The notes under the pieces were generated by a model. The model made no database searches. It had not been told where the DNA came from and was given only the letters and a program-made list of their open reading frames with translations. This document shows positions 16,660 to 24,584 of a stretch of DNA of 64,000 nucleotides, piece after piece (the stretch's first letter is position 1; each line of letters opens with the position of its first letter). The position numbers and the translations under genes are program-made. The stretch is from Candidatus Omnitrophota bacterium (GTDB lineage Bacteria > Omnitrophota > Koll11 > 1-14-0-20-64-10), in the NCBI GenBank assembly GCA_023818695.1, contig JAMWCF010000001.1, positions 248,001 through 312,000 on the forward strand, in the 5' to 3' direction.

Positions 16660-17498
16660 AACAATCGGTCGAAACCGCCATTCCGGAAATCGTCATCCAG
16701 CCTTCCAGCGGTTGGTCCTCCCGTTTTCTGAAAGAGCTCTGGAGCGGCAGGGAACTGCTTTATTTTCTTGTCTGGCGGGACATCAAGGTCCGGTACAAAC
16801 AGACCGCGCTCGGGGCGGCGTGGGCCGTCCTCCAGCCGTTTCTGACGATGGTCGTCTTCTCGATCTTCTTCGGGCAGCTGGCCAAGGTGCCATCCGACGG
16901 CATTCCGTATCCCATCTTCGCCTACTGCGCCCTTCTGCCGTGGCAGCTCTTTGCTTTTGCCCTGACCGAGTCCAGCAACAGTCTCGTCGCCAACCAGAAC
17001 CTCGTCACAAAGGTCTATTTCCCCAGGATGCTGATCCCGATCGCCGCCGTCGTGGCGGGGCTGGTCGATTTCATGATCGCCTTTGTTATCCTGATCGGCA
17101 TGATGTTTTTTTACGGCACCACCCCAACACCCTCGGCGGTGGCGCTGCCTCTGTTCGTGGTAATGGTCCTGATGGCCGCGTTCGCGATCGGGATCTGGCT
17201 CTCGGCGCTCAACGTGAAGTACAGGGATGTCCGCTATACGATCCCGTTTCTAACCCAGCTGTGGCTTTTCCTGACGCCGATCGCCTACCCTGCAAGTCTG
17301 GTCCCGGACGTGTGGCGGCCTCTGCTGGGCCTGAACCCCATGGCCGGGGTGGTGGAAGGTTTTCGCTGGGCTCTTCTCGGCACAACGCAGGGACCGGGAC
17401 CTTTGCTCTGGGTCTCGATCGTGGTGGTGCTGATTCTGCTGGTCAGCGGGATCTTTTACTTCAAACGAACCGAGAAGTTTTTCGCGGACATCATCTAG
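16656..17498 (+). CDS. ABC-2 polysaccharide exporter permease (Wzm/KpsM type)
   Basis: Inner-membrane permease that passes an undecaprenyl- or lipid-linked polysaccharide to the periplasm. The 280-residue product has the ABC2_membrane signature: a cytoplasmic N-terminus with LVWRDIKVRYKQT, then about six hydrophobic segments, including the LGAAWAVLQPFLTMVVF and LNVKYRDVRYTIPF regions typical of Wzm/KpsM/TagG. ATG at 16656 is preceded by GGAGG at 16641-16645 and overlaps the gmd stop. The usual adjacent ATPase is missing. The only Wzt-type ATPase in the window is the sulfotransferase fusion at 26440-28938, which is therefore the predicted partner. Confidence 0.92.
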   Translation: MKQSVETAIPEIVIQPSSGWSSRFLKELWSGRELLYFLVWRDIKVRYKQTALGAAWAVLQPFLTMVVFSIFFGQLAKVPSDGIPYPIFAYCALLPWQLFAFALTESSNSLVANQNLVTKVYFPRMLIPIAAVVAGLVDFMIAFVILIGMMFFYGTTPTPSAVALPLFVVMVLMAAFAIGIWLSALNVKYRDVRYTIPFLTQLWLFLTPIAYPASLVPDVWRPLLGLNPMAGVVEGFRWALLGTTQGPGPLLWVSIVVVLILLVSGIFYFKRTEKFFADII

Positions 17499-18808
17499 TG
17501 GCTCCTCTGCGCGTTTTTCTCATATCCTCCGCTATTCCAGATGCCGGTGGGCACGCGGTCCACGTCGTGATGGATCAGACCATAAAAGGGTTGCTGCAGG
17601 CAGGCCACCGGGTCATCTATCAGCGGGTCGTCCGCAGCACCGGAGATCTTTCATGCGGAGATGAGAAAGCGCTCCATGGAGCCGCAGCCAAAGGGGTAGA
17701 GGTGCTTCCTCTCCTGATTGCCCCAGCACCGATGGGAGGGCGGTGGAGGAGAATGATTGCGCCCACCCTGAAAGATCTTTATCCTGAAACCGCGCTGGCG
17801 GCGGAGGTGGAATCGCGGATCCGGAGAACGGGGTGTGACGTCGCTTTCATCTTCTGGAATCCCGAAGGACTTGGCGCGACCTACGGGATCAAGGCGGTCC
17901 CCAAATTCGTCTATTACGGTATGCCGGACCACTCCGCGGGAGAGAACCGCTTCCTGCATCCAGAGTTGTTCGATCTGCCCAGGGGGAACCTCCTGAACAC
18001 CGTCCGGCTGAAACTCTGGATTCGCCAGAACCGGATCCGCGGCGCGTTTCACATGCGTTTGATGCGGGACTGCCAGAGTATCAGCAATCTGTGCGCCTAC
18101 CATGCCGGTCTTTATTCCAGGATGGGGCATCCCCGCTCCCTCTATATCCAGAACACCTGGCCGGACGCGGCCGGACATCTTCTGGCTGCGCGCGAGACAC
18201 TCAAGCCGATGGACCGCTTCAAACTGATGGGATCTCTCGGATCCCTTCAGACGACAGGAAACACGTTCGGCCTGCATTATCTTGGCGCGGAGGTGCTGCC
18301 TCTCTTAAGGCGGATCCTGGTGTCCAAACCGTTTGAGATTCACATCTACGGTGACGGCCAACCGCACACGTCGGTGGCACGGGTCCTCTGCGGGCCGGAA
18401 ATCAGATGGAGGGGATGGGTGCCGGACATCGACAGGGAGATCCTCTCCTCCCACCTTTTCCTCATCATGAACAACGTCGGCAGCTACAAAGGGGTCCACA
18501 CCCGGTTCCTGCATGCCTGGTCTCTGGAATCGTGCGTCGTCGCCCATCAGGACAACGCCAGAGGAATGCCGGAGATGCGCCACCTCGAAAACGTTCTGTT
18601 GGGAAGAACCCCTGAAGAGATAGCGGACTGGATCGCCACCGCCCTGGAAGACGCGGGACTTCGCACCCGCATAGCGCGGGGAGGCCGCCAAACTTACGAA
18701 ACCCACTTCACGCCGGCAATCGTTGTTGGGAAAATCATCAGGGAACTGGAACATCTGGCCTCCGGAAGCAAGGCGCCGGTGCCGGAAAGAAGCTATCAGC
18801 TACAGTGA
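17498..18808 (+). CDS. Glycosyltransferase, GT-B fold (GT4-like)
   Basis: Predicted cytoplasmic glycosyltransferase of about 436 residues. The N-terminus (RVFLISSAIPDAGGHAV) looks like a GT-B acceptor-domain start. The C-terminal half has IHIYGDGQ, a strand order ending in RGWVPDID, and the acceptor/donor loop region around VVAHQDNARGMPE, as in divergent GT4 enzymes. GTG at 17498 overlaps the TAG stop of the permease by one base and fits the conserved start. The frame remains open far upstream, but only as shadow of the permease. Donor and acceptor cannot be told from sequence. Confidence 0.75.
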   Translation: MAPLRVFLISSAIPDAGGHAVHVVMDQTIKGLLQAGHRVIYQRVVRSTGDLSCGDEKALHGAAAKGVEVLPLLIAPAPMGGRWRRMIAPTLKDLYPETALAAEVESRIRRTGCDVAFIFWNPEGLGATYGIKAVPKFVYYGMPDHSAGENRFLHPELFDLPRGNLLNTVRLKLWIRQNRIRGAFHMRLMRDCQSISNLCAYHAGLYSRMGHPRSLYIQNTWPDAAGHLLAARETLKPMDRFKLMGSLGSLQTTGNTFGLHYLGAEVLPLLRRILVSKPFEIHIYGDGQPHTSVARVLCGPEIRWRGWVPDIDREILSSHLFLIMNNVGSYKGVHTRFLHAWSLESCVVAHQDNARGMPEMRHLENVLLGRTPEEIADWIATALEDAGLRTRIARGGRQTYETHFTPAIVVGKIIRELEHLASGSKAPVPERSYQLQ

Positions 18809-18834
18809 AGATTGTGTTCACATGAAAATCAGAC

Positions 18835-19524
18835 ATGCTTGATTCCAGGAAAGGCAATAGGGCCCTCTATCTCGGCTGGGCAGAAAACCCCGCATCGGAA
18901 GCTGTCTTGACGGTCCTGAAGAAGAGATTCAAAGTGGTTTACGCTGGACACTTTCGTTTCGGCGAGGGACCGGACCAGAGAAAGCTCGCGGCGATGAAAG
19001 CTGACTATCTTTTCACTTTCGGCCCTGTTTTGGTGAAAGAGAGGTTAATTCGGTCGATCCAGAAGGCCGCAGTCAATTTTCATACCGGCCCGCCGGAATG
19101 GCCGGGACGGGGTTCCTGTTCATTCGCCTTGCTTCATGGTGACAAGCAGTTTGGCGTGACAGCTCATTTGCTGACGAAAGAGATTGATGCCGGTCCCATT
19201 CTGATGGTTCGGCGCTTTCCTATTCATTTAGATGACATCGCCGAAACACTCCATGCGCGGACACTTCGGGAAATCCCGCGGCTCGCTAGAGCGGTGGCCG
19301 ACCGTTTGAAAAATTCCGGGGGACAGCTGGTGCCCAGCAGAGAATGGTGGGCCAGAAAAGCGCTGCGCATGAAGGATATGCTAGTCGCAATGAAAATCGG
19401 GGAATCGGACTCACGGGAGATTTTCGAAAGGAAGATCAGGGCCTTCTCGTACTCAGGAAAGTTGGGGCCGTACTTGGTTCGGCATGGTCGAACCTTCTGG
19501 TACATGCACGGGAAAGACCGATGA
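18835..19524 (+). CDS. Sugar N-formyltransferase (Formyl_trans_N family)
   Basis: Expected to transfer a formyl group from N10-formyltetrahydrofolate to an amino sugar nucleotide. The 229-residue product contains the formyltransferase catalytic triad: Asn81 and His83 in NFHTGPPEWPGRG, and Asp118 in EIDAGPI. The Asn-to-Asp spacing of 37 is close to the 38 of methionyl-tRNA formyltransferase. It is much shorter than Fmt (about 310) and lacks the tRNA-binding C-terminal domain, as in sugar formyltransferases such as VioF/QdtF. Its GC content is lower (about 50-55%) than neighbours. A 26-nt gap precedes it; it overlaps the next dehydrogenase by 4 nt. Confidence 0.83.
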   Translation: MLDSRKGNRALYLGWAENPASEAVLTVLKKRFKVVYAGHFRFGEGPDQRKLAAMKADYLFTFGPVLVKERLIRSIQKAAVNFHTGPPEWPGRGSCSFALLHGDKQFGVTAHLLTKEIDAGPILMVRRFPIHLDDIAETLHARTLREIPRLARAVADRLKNSGGQLVPSREWWARKALRMKDMLVAMKIGESDSREIFERKIRAFSYSGKLGPYLVRHGRTFWYMHGKDR

Positions 19525-20789
19525 GACAAAAACAGATTGAACTTTTCATTGTCGGTGGCTGCGGTCACGTAGGCCTGCCGCTGGGCATCATGCTGGCGGA
19601 TGCCGGCATCAAAGTTAAACTTTACGACTTGAATGCCAGCCGGACGGAATTGGTTCGCGCTGGGAAAATGCCTTTTATCGAGTATGGGGCAGACCCGATT
19701 CTGGGGCGCGTGATCAACAAAAACCTGTTTATAGCCGACTCTCTGTCGGAGCTGCGCGAGGCCAACGGAATCATCGTCACCATAGGAACCCCGGTGGATG
19801 AATACCATAACCCAAAAACTGGCCCTTTGTTCAAAATGGTCCAGGACATTACCCCCTACTTGAAGAACGGTCAGCACCTGATTATTCGGAGCACCGTTTG
19901 TCCTGGCATGACCCGCGAGTTAAAGCGAGTTCTGGACGATCTGCCGGTCAAGCTCCACGTTTCGAATTGTCCGGAAAGGATTTCCCAGGGGTACGCAATC
20001 CGGGAATTGAAAGAACTGCCTCAGATCGTCTCCGGTTTCTCAAAAGAGGCGGTGGAATTCGCCAGTGCGGTTTTCCGAAAACTGGGTTGCAAGATCACGC
20101 TGCTGGCAGTAGAAGAAGCGGAACTGGTCAAACTTTTCCTGAACGCCTGGCGCTATATCCAATTCTCAATCTCCAATCAGTTCTATGTCATGGCGTCGCG
20201 GAAGGGAATCAATTATCTGAAAATTCACGAAGCGATGACGGAGGGCTATGAGCGGGGCAAGGGAATCCCCCGCCCCGGTTTTACCGCGGGCCCCTGCCTA
20301 CTGAAGGATACCCTGCAGCTCTCTGCCATGACGAGCGGCAACTTCCCTCTCGGGCAGGCCGCCATGCTGATCAATGAAGGCCTGCCTTCATTCCTCGTGG
20401 AGGAGCTGCGCAGGGAGACGGATCTTTCAAAGGAGACGGTGGGGATCCTGGGAATGGCGTTCAAGGCCAACGTCGATGACACGCGGGACTCGCTGGCGTT
20501 CAAACTGCGCAAACAGCTGCTTTTTTACGGCGCCACGGTGCTCTGCTCGGACGCCTTGATTCGTGACCCGGCATTCGTGTCGACCGATGAGCTTCTCCGG
20601 CGGTGCCGGATCATCATCATCGGCGCCCCCCACGACGCCTACAAATCGCTGCGGTTCCCAGCCGGCAAGAAGGTGATCGACATCTGGGGGATGTCGACCG
20701 AAAAGAAACGGCTATTGAGGGGTGAACCGGACGGCGCCCGGAAACAAATCGCGGCGTCCGGTGCAGGCATGAAAAAGAGAGCCATATGA
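19521..20789 (+). CDS. Nucleotide-sugar 6-dehydrogenase (UDP-ManNAcA/UDP-HexNAc type)
   Basis: Third UDP-sugar dehydrogenase of the window, 422 residues. It has the Rossmann motif VGGCGHVGLPLGIML, the NAD-binding GTPVDEYHNP, the catalytic Lys/Asn helix (LVKLFLNAWRYIQF) and the catalytic cysteine Cys259 in AGPCLLKDTLQL. The C-terminal UDP-binding domain follows with GMAFKANVDDTRDS. The cysteine loop differs from both other dehydrogenases, so a different UDP-N-acetylhexosamine is likely. ATG at 19521 overlaps the formyltransferase stop. Its first two-thirds, like the gene before it, are less GC-rich than the last third, suggesting mosaic ancestry. Confidence 0.85.
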   Translation: MRQKQIELFIVGGCGHVGLPLGIMLADAGIKVKLYDLNASRTELVRAGKMPFIEYGADPILGRVINKNLFIADSLSELREANGIIVTIGTPVDEYHNPKTGPLFKMVQDITPYLKNGQHLIIRSTVCPGMTRELKRVLDDLPVKLHVSNCPERISQGYAIRELKELPQIVSGFSKEAVEFASAVFRKLGCKITLLAVEEAELVKLFLNAWRYIQFSISNQFYVMASRKGINYLKIHEAMTEGYERGKGIPRPGFTAGPCLLKDTLQLSAMTSGNFPLGQAAMLINEGLPSFLVEELRRETDLSKETVGILGMAFKANVDDTRDSLAFKLRKQLLFYGATVLCSDALIRDPAFVSTDELLRRCRIIIIGAPHDAYKSLRFPAGKKVIDIWGMSTEKKRLLRGEPDGARKQIAASGAGMKKRAI

Positions 20790-21922
20790 ACCCTTCGAAA
20801 ACCGGAGCAGTCGGTCCATCGAAAAAGACGATCCCCTGGTGGGAGCCCTCCATCGGCCCCAAGGTAAAAGACCGTGTGTTTCGAGTAATTGAGAGCGGTT
20901 ATCTGAACGATGGGGAAGTGACCGCCGAACTGGAAAAGCGGCTGATGGAGCTGACCGGCTCCGCTCATGCGGTGGGGGTCAGCAGCGGGACGGCCGGTCT
21001 CTTTCTCTCCCTGGTTGCCTGCGGGGTGGGGCCGGGGGATGAGGTGCTGGTGCCGGACGTCACCTTTATCGCCACCGCCAACGCCGTCTCGCTGGCCGGC
21101 GCCACGACGGTTTTAGTGGATGTTCGCCGGGAGGATTTCAGCATCGATCCGGAGAAGATCGCCGAGGCGCTGACTCCGAAGACAAGAGCGATCCTGCCGG
21201 TCCACGTGAACGGGCGAAGCGCCGACATGGATGCAATTCTGTCGATCGCCCGCGCGCATGGCCTGAAGGTGGTCGAGGATGCTGCCGAAACCCTCGGCGC
21301 CTCCTGGAAAAAGAGATCCCTGGGGACGCTGGGGGATGCCGGCGCCCTTTCCTTCGCCTCCTCCAAACTGGTGACGACTGGCCAGGGAGGGGCGGTCCTG
21401 ACGAACAACCACAAGGTGAGGGACCGGATCAAAGAGCTCAAGGACCAGGGACGGCTTCACACCGGCACCGGCGGCGACGACAAACACCCGGTCGTCGGCT
21501 ACAACTTCAAGCTGACGAACCTCCAGGCGGCGGTGGCGCTGGCCCAGTTGGAGGAGATCGAGGAGCGGACCACCCATTTGAGGAACCTGTACGAATGGTA
21601 CCGGCAAGGCCTGGCGGGGATTAAAGGACTGCGGCTTCTCCCCTTCGACTTCGCCTCCGGACAGCAGCCGCAGTGGATCGACGTCATGACGCCGCGCAGG
21701 GATCAGCTGGCGGAATTCCTCCTGCGCAGGGGGATCCGGACCCGGAAGTTCTGGTTTCCCCTGCACACCCAGCCCCCGTACCGGGACAGGGAGGACCGTT
21801 TCCCGAACGCCTCCGCCGTCTGCCGGGAAGGGCTCTGGCTGCCATCGTCGGTGACACTGCGCCGGCAGGAGGTCGCCAGGGTGACGGAAGCGATCCGGGA
21901 ATTCTTTTTAAAAGGTTCCTAG
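20786..21922 (+). CDS. DegT/DnrJ/EryC1 sugar aminotransferase
   Basis: Second PLP-dependent sugar aminotransferase, 378 residues. Conserved elements are SGTAGLFLSL, the EDAAETLGA segment with the Asp that pairs with PLP, and the Schiff-base lysine Lys194 in FASSKLVTTGQGG. The N-terminal IPWWEPSIG and ESGYLNDG (cofactor/substrate loop) match perosamine-synthase/PglE-type enzymes. It lies directly after a dehydrogenase and a formyltransferase. An amino sugar made here could be the formyl acceptor; this is inferred from proximity. Its stop abuts the next ATG. Confidence 0.9.
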   Translation: MNPSKTGAVGPSKKTIPWWEPSIGPKVKDRVFRVIESGYLNDGEVTAELEKRLMELTGSAHAVGVSSGTAGLFLSLVACGVGPGDEVLVPDVTFIATANAVSLAGATTVLVDVRREDFSIDPEKIAEALTPKTRAILPVHVNGRSADMDAILSIARAHGLKVVEDAAETLGASWKKRSLGTLGDAGALSFASSKLVTTGQGGAVLTNNHKVRDRIKELKDQGRLHTGTGGDDKHPVVGYNFKLTNLQAAVALAQLEEIEERTTHLRNLYEWYRQGLAGIKGLRLLPFDFASGQQPQWIDVMTPRRDQLAEFLLRRGIRTRKFWFPLHTQPPYRDREDRFPNASAVCREGLWLPSSVTLRRQEVARVTEAIREFFLKGS

Positions 21923-23023
21923 ATGCAGAAAATTTTTGCCCCTTACGTGAAAGAAATCCTGGCCTCCCTTGGGGAGCCGCTGATCTACGTGGATGTCGGA
22001 GCCCGCAATGGGATGTTTGAGCTGGCCGGAATCGCTCCCTTCGTGAAGGCCTACGGTTTTGAGCCGAACCCGGAGGAGTTCGTGAAGCTGGAGAGAGGAG
22101 ACACCGACGTCTCCTGGCTGGGCGTTGCTGCTCCCCGCTACGCCCAGAGCCGGTACGCCCCTTACGCGATCAGCAACGTCGATGGGACGCGAACCTTTTA
22201 CGTGACGAAAGGGCCTGGAGCCGCCGGAATGATCGAGCCAAACATCGAACGCCTGCGGGAGATCATCTGGAAAGGGATGCGCTACTATCCGAACTTCGGG
22301 GATCAGGTTTTTCCGGTCAAAGAGGTCATCCCGGTGGAAACAAAGACCCTCGCCTCTTTCGCGCGGGAGGGCGGCCTGAACTGGATCGATTTCCTGAAGA
22401 TCGACGTGGAGGGGATGGAGTACGAGGTGCTGGAGGGGGCGGGGAACCTGCTGCGCTCCACGGCGGTCATTAAAGTGGAGGTCTGTTTCATCCCTTTCAG
22501 AAAAAACCAGAAGCTCTTTTCCCACGTCGATCTTCTATTGAGGAATTACGGTTTCGACCTGTTGAAGTTCGAGACCACGCAGGGTCAGGTCGGCTACAAG
22601 GAACGGGAGTCCCATTTCAGCATCGGGCCGGCCATCGGATGGCCCGACCGGTATGGCCAGGCCCTCTCTTGTGATGCGATCTACGTCAACCGGGATCTGA
22701 TGGGGCCCAGAGCGGCGGCCCAAGCGGTGGTGCTGATCGAGAAGAATTACCTGGATGAGGCCCTTTTCATTCTGAAGCGTAAGACCGATATTCGGAATGA
22801 ACAGTTGTTTGAACTTCTGAAGAACTGGCGAGGGGGATGGAAAACCTGGTTGTTCGACGCCTTTATCGCTCTTTTCCTGAAGGCCGTATCGCTGCGCAGA
22901 CCGTGGAAATCCTTTCGCCGGTGGCTGGGATGGAGGAAACTGCGCAGGGCCGGAAGGGTGCCGCCGGTGAAGCCGGTCCAGCGGCCGGTTTCCGAAACGA
23001 CCGAATCGGTGTGGGCAAAATGA
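21923..23023 (+). CDS. FkbM-family methyltransferase
   Basis: S-adenosylmethionine-dependent O-methyltransferase, probably acting on a sugar. The methyltransferase core occupies about residues 15-215: VDVGARNGMFEL is the SAM-binding loop, AYGFEPNPEEF the acidic strand end, and IDFLKIDVEGMEYEVLEGA the FkbM signature. The C-terminal 120 residues are outside the family core and include an amphipathic or membrane-associating stretch around residues 290-315. The 366-residue length is above the usual 230-280. The ATG follows the upstream stop with no gap; the stop overlaps the Nudix start. Confidence 0.87.
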   Translation: MQKIFAPYVKEILASLGEPLIYVDVGARNGMFELAGIAPFVKAYGFEPNPEEFVKLERGDTDVSWLGVAAPRYAQSRYAPYAISNVDGTRTFYVTKGPGAAGMIEPNIERLREIIWKGMRYYPNFGDQVFPVKEVIPVETKTLASFAREGGLNWIDFLKIDVEGMEYEVLEGAGNLLRSTAVIKVEVCFIPFRKNQKLFSHVDLLLRNYGFDLLKFETTQGQVGYKERESHFSIGPAIGWPDRYGQALSCDAIYVNRDLMGPRAAAQAVVLIEKNYLDEALFILKRKTDIRNEQLFELLKNWRGGWKTWLFDAFIALFLKAVSLRRPWKSFRRWLGWRKLRRAGRVPPVKPVQRPVSETTESVWAK

Positions 23024-23580
23024 AAGACCGGACCCTCCGGAAACCGAAGATAGCCGGCAAGAGGGTCAGGTACAAATCTCCCTGGATCCATCTGATCGAG
23101 AAATCAGTTCTCTATCCAGGGGAGTCGAAATCCCGGAAATACGTTTCCGTCAAGGCCAGGGAGTACTGCACCGTCCTGGCCGTGACGCCGAAGAACAAGG
23201 TTGTGCTGGTCAGGCAGTACAGGCCGATCGTTGAAAATTTCACCCTGGAACTGCCCAGCGGGTGCATCGACGGCAAGGAATCTCCGATGGCAGCCGCCGT
23301 GAGGGAACTGACCGAGGAAACCGGTTTCCGGCCGACCGGAAGGATGGAGTTCCTCGGCGCCCTGTACCCTGATTCGGGACGCCTGGAAAACCGAATGTGG
23401 TCTTATTTCGCGCGCAGCGTGGTACCGGCGAGGGGAGCCAGCCATCGGGAAAAGGGGGTGGAGACTGTCCTGTGCACCTGGACGGAGGTCAAAGAGATGA
23501 TACGCGAGGGCCGGATCCTGCATGGTCCTCACCTGGGCGTCATAGCCTTGGCGCTGCTTTCGGGGAGACTGCGGCTGTGA
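23020..23580 (+). CDS. Nudix hydrolase (ADP-ribose pyrophosphatase-like)
   Basis: Hydrolyses a nucleoside diphosphate linked to another moiety, with Mg2+. The 186-residue product has a complete Nudix box, G-x5-E-x7-REx2EExG, running from GCIDGKE to RELTEETGF. The upstream VRQYRPIVENFTLELP matches the ADP-sugar pyrophosphatase subgroup. It is embedded by 4-nt overlaps on both sides within sugar-nucleotide genes, which is unusual for a housekeeping enzyme. It could remove a nucleotide sugar or a by-product such as PAP-related or ADP-linked compounds. The substrate is not predictable here. Confidence 0.88.
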   Translation: MKDRTLRKPKIAGKRVRYKSPWIHLIEKSVLYPGESKSRKYVSVKAREYCTVLAVTPKNKVVLVRQYRPIVENFTLELPSGCIDGKESPMAAAVRELTEETGFRPTGRMEFLGALYPDSGRLENRMWSYFARSVVPARGASHREKGVETVLCTWTEVKEMIREGRILHGPHLGVIALALLSGRLRL

Positions 23581-24584
23581 CCGCTTCCAGGAAAATACTG
23601 GTGACGGGAGGGTTTGGTTTTCTGGGAGCGCCGCTGACCTCGGCACTGCTGCAGCAGGGGCATGAGCTGCGGGTTTTGGACGACGCCTCCCGCGGATCGC
23701 GCCAGCGGCTGCAGGAGATCCCTGGCCGTCTGGAGATCGTGCAGGGGGATGTCAGGGATCCTGCCGCTGTCCGCAAAGCGGTCTCCGGAACCGACACCGT
23801 GTTTCACCTGGCCGCCGTCAACGGCACTCGGACTTTCTACGAAAAACCAGATCTTGTCTTGGAGGTCGGCGTCAAGGGAACGATGAACGTTCTGGAGGCG
23901 GCGGCCGGAGCCGGCGTGAAGGAGTTCTTCTTCGCGTCCAGCTCGGAGGTGTACCAGACGGCTCACAAGGTTCCGACGGACGAAACAGAGCGTCTGATTG
24001 TGCCGGACCCTTTCAACCCGAGATACTCCTACGGAGGCAGCAAGATCATCGGAGAACTGCTGACGATCCACCTCGGGAAAAAGGCCTTCCGCAGGACGCT
24101 CGTCTTCAGGCCGCACAATGTCTATGGACCGCACATGGGCTGGGAGCATGTCATTCCCCAGTTAATCGCCAGGATCCTGCAGATGGCTTCATCGAAGGGA
24201 TCCAAGGCGGAGGAAATCCGGCTGCCGATCCAGGGCTCCGGAAAGGAGACCAGGGCTTTCATCTTCATCGACGATTTCACCGACGGCCTCCTCACGCTCT
24301 TTGATCGGGGGGAGAACATGAACATTTACCACATCGGGACGATGGAGGAAGTCTCCATTGGGGAGATCGCGTATCAGATTGCTGCGTGCCTGGGGATCAA
24401 AATTCGGCTGGTCCCGGGCAAAGAGGTCCCCGGAGGAACGTTGAAACGCTGTCCGAATACGGAGAAAATAAAGAAGCTTGGCTTTTCCCCCCGGATACCT
24501 CTGTCGGAGGGCTTGAGGAGAACCGTTGAATGGTACGCCCAACAGAAATGGCAGGAACAGAACGTGAGCTTGGCTTTCTCATGA
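23577..24584 (+). CDS. NAD-dependent nucleotide-sugar epimerase/dehydratase (SDR)
   Basis: Extended SDR of 335 residues. It has TGGFGFLGAPLTSALL at the N-terminus, FFASSSEVYQTA (active-site Ser), and YSYGGSKIIGELL containing the catalytic Tyr and Lys. FRPHNVYGPHMGWEH and ETRAFIFIDDFTDGL are typical of sugar epimerases in polysaccharide clusters. GTG at 23577 overlaps the Nudix stop and starts just before the conserved Rossmann strand. It is coupled by ATGA to the methyltransferase-APS kinase fusion, so its product may be the substrate of that C-methyltransferase. This is an inference from order. Confidence 0.84.
   Translation: MTASRKILVTGGFGFLGAPLTSALLQQGHELRVLDDASRGSRQRLQEIPGRLEIVQGDVRDPAAVRKAVSGTDTVFHLAAVNGTRTFYEKPDLVLEVGVKGTMNVLEAAAGAGVKEFFFASSSEVYQTAHKVPTDETERLIVPDPFNPRYSYGGSKIIGELLTIHLGKKAFRRTLVFRPHNVYGPHMGWEHVIPQLIARILQMASSKGSKAEEIRLPIQGSGKETRAFIFIDDFTDGLLTLFDRGENMNIYHIGTMEEVSIGEIAYQIAACLGIKIRLVPGKEVPGGTLKRCPNTEKIKKLGFSPRIPLSEGLRRTVEWYAQQKWQEQNVSLAFS

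Noticed and set aside
16712..17497. 262-residue N-terminal extension of the glycosyltransferase at 17498
   Set aside because: It is an out-of-frame shadow of the permease gene; the GTG at 17498 precedes the conserved GT start.
18822..18842. Seven-codon mini-ORF (MKIRHA) overlapping the formyltransferase start
   Set aside because: Could be an upstream peptide, but there is nothing to support translation; probably chance.
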